A DNA stretch of 6,095 nt from contig SABI01000157.1 in NCBI GenBank assembly GCA_009929055.1, forward strand, positions 1-6,095, given 5' to 3'. The translations under genes were made by a program, and so were the position numbers. Every line of letters begins with the position of its first letter. Position 1 is the first letter of the stretch. Shown here one piece after another: positions 4,864 to 6,095 of the stretch. The DNA is from Spirochaetia bacterium (GTDB taxonomy: Bacteria > Spirochaetota > Spirochaetia > Sphaerochaetales > Sphaerochaetaceae). The notes below the pieces were generated by a model. The model searched no databases, had not been told where the DNA came from, and was given only the letters and a program-made list of their open reading frames with translations.

Positions 4864-6095
4864 TTATCCTATATCAATTGTTTTGTATGGAGAGCGCATT
4901 GAAAGAACCTTAATCAAGACGTTCGCCACAATAATAACGACGAGTAATAGCAGGGTAACCCCGTTTACATGCTGAGTTTGCTCTTGAGTCTTATAGGCAA
5001 AGATTACTGTAGTGAGTAATCCTGTCTTTGGTGTAACCAAAAGAATAACGAGGCTTAACTCCCTCATACTTGTAATGAAGGTGAGTAGCATTCCACTAAC
5101 AAACCCACTCTTACTTAAAGGTAATAAGATAAGTCTAAACCGTCTAAGCCAAGGAATTCCTTGAGTAATAGCAGATTCTTCTAAAGATTGATCAATTTGC
5201 ATCATTGCTGAAATACCACTACGGGAGGAGAATGGGAGGTTTTTCACAATAACGATGAGGACAATAAGAGAAAATGTTCCATATAGGGCTGGAATAGGAC
5301 CAATAGGTTTACTAAACATACTAAGGTATATTGCTGCAAACGCTATTCCTGGAAATACATAGGGAGCAAAGGCAACCCCCTCAATAAGTTTAGCAATTTT
5401 GGTCCCTCTGTTCTTCACCACAGTATATCCTATGAGTAGGCCAAGGAAGGCATTCACTACCGCAGCTATGACACCAAGACGTATTGAATTATATAGAGCA
5501 TTGAGTATTCCTGGGTTCCGTAATACTCCTCTTTGGCCACTACTTATCATAGGGTCGCTCTCTCCTATCCAGAAGTGGGTGGTCATATTACTTAATGAGT
5601 AGTTATCTGGAAGAATAATGAAGGTACTTAATATAAGCATGATTATTGGAAACACAATCACTAATAAGAGAAATACCCATAAAATAGCAACTACTACAGG
5701 TTTCATCTTTCCAAGAGACATTGGGTTTGCTCTAAAGCCCTTCCCTTTCATCGTAACAAAGCTCTTTCTCACCCCAATAATCTTATTGTTGATAGAAATA
5801 GCTGTCATAGCAAATACAATAAGAACAAGTGCTAGAACAAATGCATCTCCTGTATTTCTTGCATTAATTAGGGCATAAATTTGTGTAGGAAGGGTAAAGA
5901 ACCTCACAGGAAGACCTAATAAGGCAGGAGTCCCAAAAGTTCCCATACTTCGAGTAAAGGTGAGAACAAAAGAAGAGCCAAGGGCAGGGAGGACCAAAGG
6001 AAACGTAATCTTTGTTAAGACCTTCATCCTCGATAATCCTGCAACCGAACCAGCCTCTTCAAGTTCACTATCTATGGTTCGTAACGCACCACTAA
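4864..6095 (-). CDS. ABC importer permease, fused two-domain (FbpB/AfuB type), 5' end outside window
   Basis: The frame is open to the right edge without a stop, so the ATG at 6027 is internal and the true start lies beyond 6095. 409 residues are visible. Two copies of the EAA cytoplasmic loop, which docks the ATPase, are present. One is at the very edge (LEEAGSVAGLSRMKV then FPLVLP, about 6063-5985). The other is near the C-terminus (LEESAITQGIPWLRRF then LLPL, about 5185-5120). Two EAA loops in one chain mean two fused BPD_transp_1 domains, the FbpB/ThiP/AfuB architecture, so one polypeptide provides both transmembrane halves. Many hydrophobic segments are visible, and a longer soluble loop containing HFWIGESD separates the domains. 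The C-terminal TSMRELSLVILL segment is typical of ferric-iron-type permeases. Known substrates of the architecture include ferric iron, hexose phosphates, phosphonates and thiamine. The binding protein is expected upstream. Confidence 0.92.
   Translation of the reverse strand, partial: SGALRTIDSELEEAGSVAGLSRMKVLTKITFPLVLPALGSSFVLTFTRSMGTFGTPALLGLPVRFFTLPTQIYALINARNTGDAFVLALVLIVFAMTAISINNKIIGVRKSFVTMKGKGFRANPMSLGKMKPVVVAILWVFLLLVIVFPIIMLILSTFIILPDNYSLSNMTTHFWIGESDPMISSGQRGVLRNPGILNALYNSIRLGVIAAVVNAFLGLLIGYTVVKNRGTKIAKLIEGVAFAPYVFPGIAFAAIYLSMFSKPIGPIPALYGTFSLIVLIVIVKNLPFSSRSGISAMMQIDQSLEESAITQGIPWLRRFRLILLPLSKSGFVSGMLLTFITSMRELSLVILLVTPKTGLLTTVIFAYKTQEQTQHVNGVTLLLLVVIIVANVLIKVLSMRSPYKTIDIG

Noticed and set aside
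4679..4975. 98-codon plus-strand frame across the ATPase-permease junction
   Set aside because: Antisense to the Walker A region and the permease C-terminus, both clearly coding, and with no recognisable features of its own.
5399..5878. Plus-strand frames of 67 and 86 codons opposite the permease; the second looks hydrophobic
   Set aside because: The hydrophobicity reflects the antisense of a membrane protein gene with Ile/Asn codon pairing. There is no independent evidence for expression.
6025..6027. ATG at 6027 as the permease start
   Set aside because: The frame continues upstream to the window edge, and the residues before this ATG form the first half of an EAA loop, so the ATG is internal.
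1597..6095. Calling the transporter a ferric-iron importer (fbpBC)
   Set aside because: Architecture alone is shared by iron, hexose phosphate, phosphonate and thiamine systems, and the mutase and UTRA regulator point away from iron. No symbol was assigned.

Overview
The window is an AT-rich, gene-dense bacterial segment. Short intergenic gaps, purine-rich Shine-Dalgarno sites and many AT-ending codons fit a low-GC bacterium such as a Firmicute or an AT-rich spirochaete. The sequence alone does not settle the taxon. No phage, IS element, CRISPR array, tRNA or rRNA was seen.

Left side (1-1410): a divergent pair. On the minus strand is the N-terminal 147 residues of a YeiH-type (UPF0324, putative sulfate exporter) membrane protein, cut by the window edge. 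On the plus strand is a complete LysR-family regulator, related by residue pattern and context to the CysL/YeiE group. The 82-base gap between them carries two AT-rich dyads; one fits the T-N11-A LysR box. The likely arrangement is that the LysR protein controls its divergent transporter.

Middle (1411-1596): a short region that at first looks empty. On the minus strand it holds a 25-codon reading frame with a consensus AGGAGG ribosome site, encoding a one-helix hydrophobic peptide. Next to it is a large AT-rich hairpin followed by six T on the plus strand, which is the best candidate terminator for the LysR gene. If that terminator is used, the lysR mRNA tail is antisense to the whole small gene.

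Right side (1597-6095): a tightly packed minus-strand operon, in transcription order: a fused two-domain ABC importer permease (5' end outside the window), its ATPase, a phosphoglucomutase/phosphomannomutase-family enzyme, and a GntR/HutC-family repressor with a UTRA effector domain. Gaps are 3, 42 and 3 bases. The transporter architecture is that of the FbpBC/AfuBC type (ferric iron, hexose phosphates, phosphonates). A phosphohexomutase together with a UTRA regulator, a class that often senses phosphosugars, makes uptake of a phosphorylated sugar or similar compound an attractive hypothesis. The solute-binding protein is not in the window and would be expected upstream of the permease, beyond position 6095.
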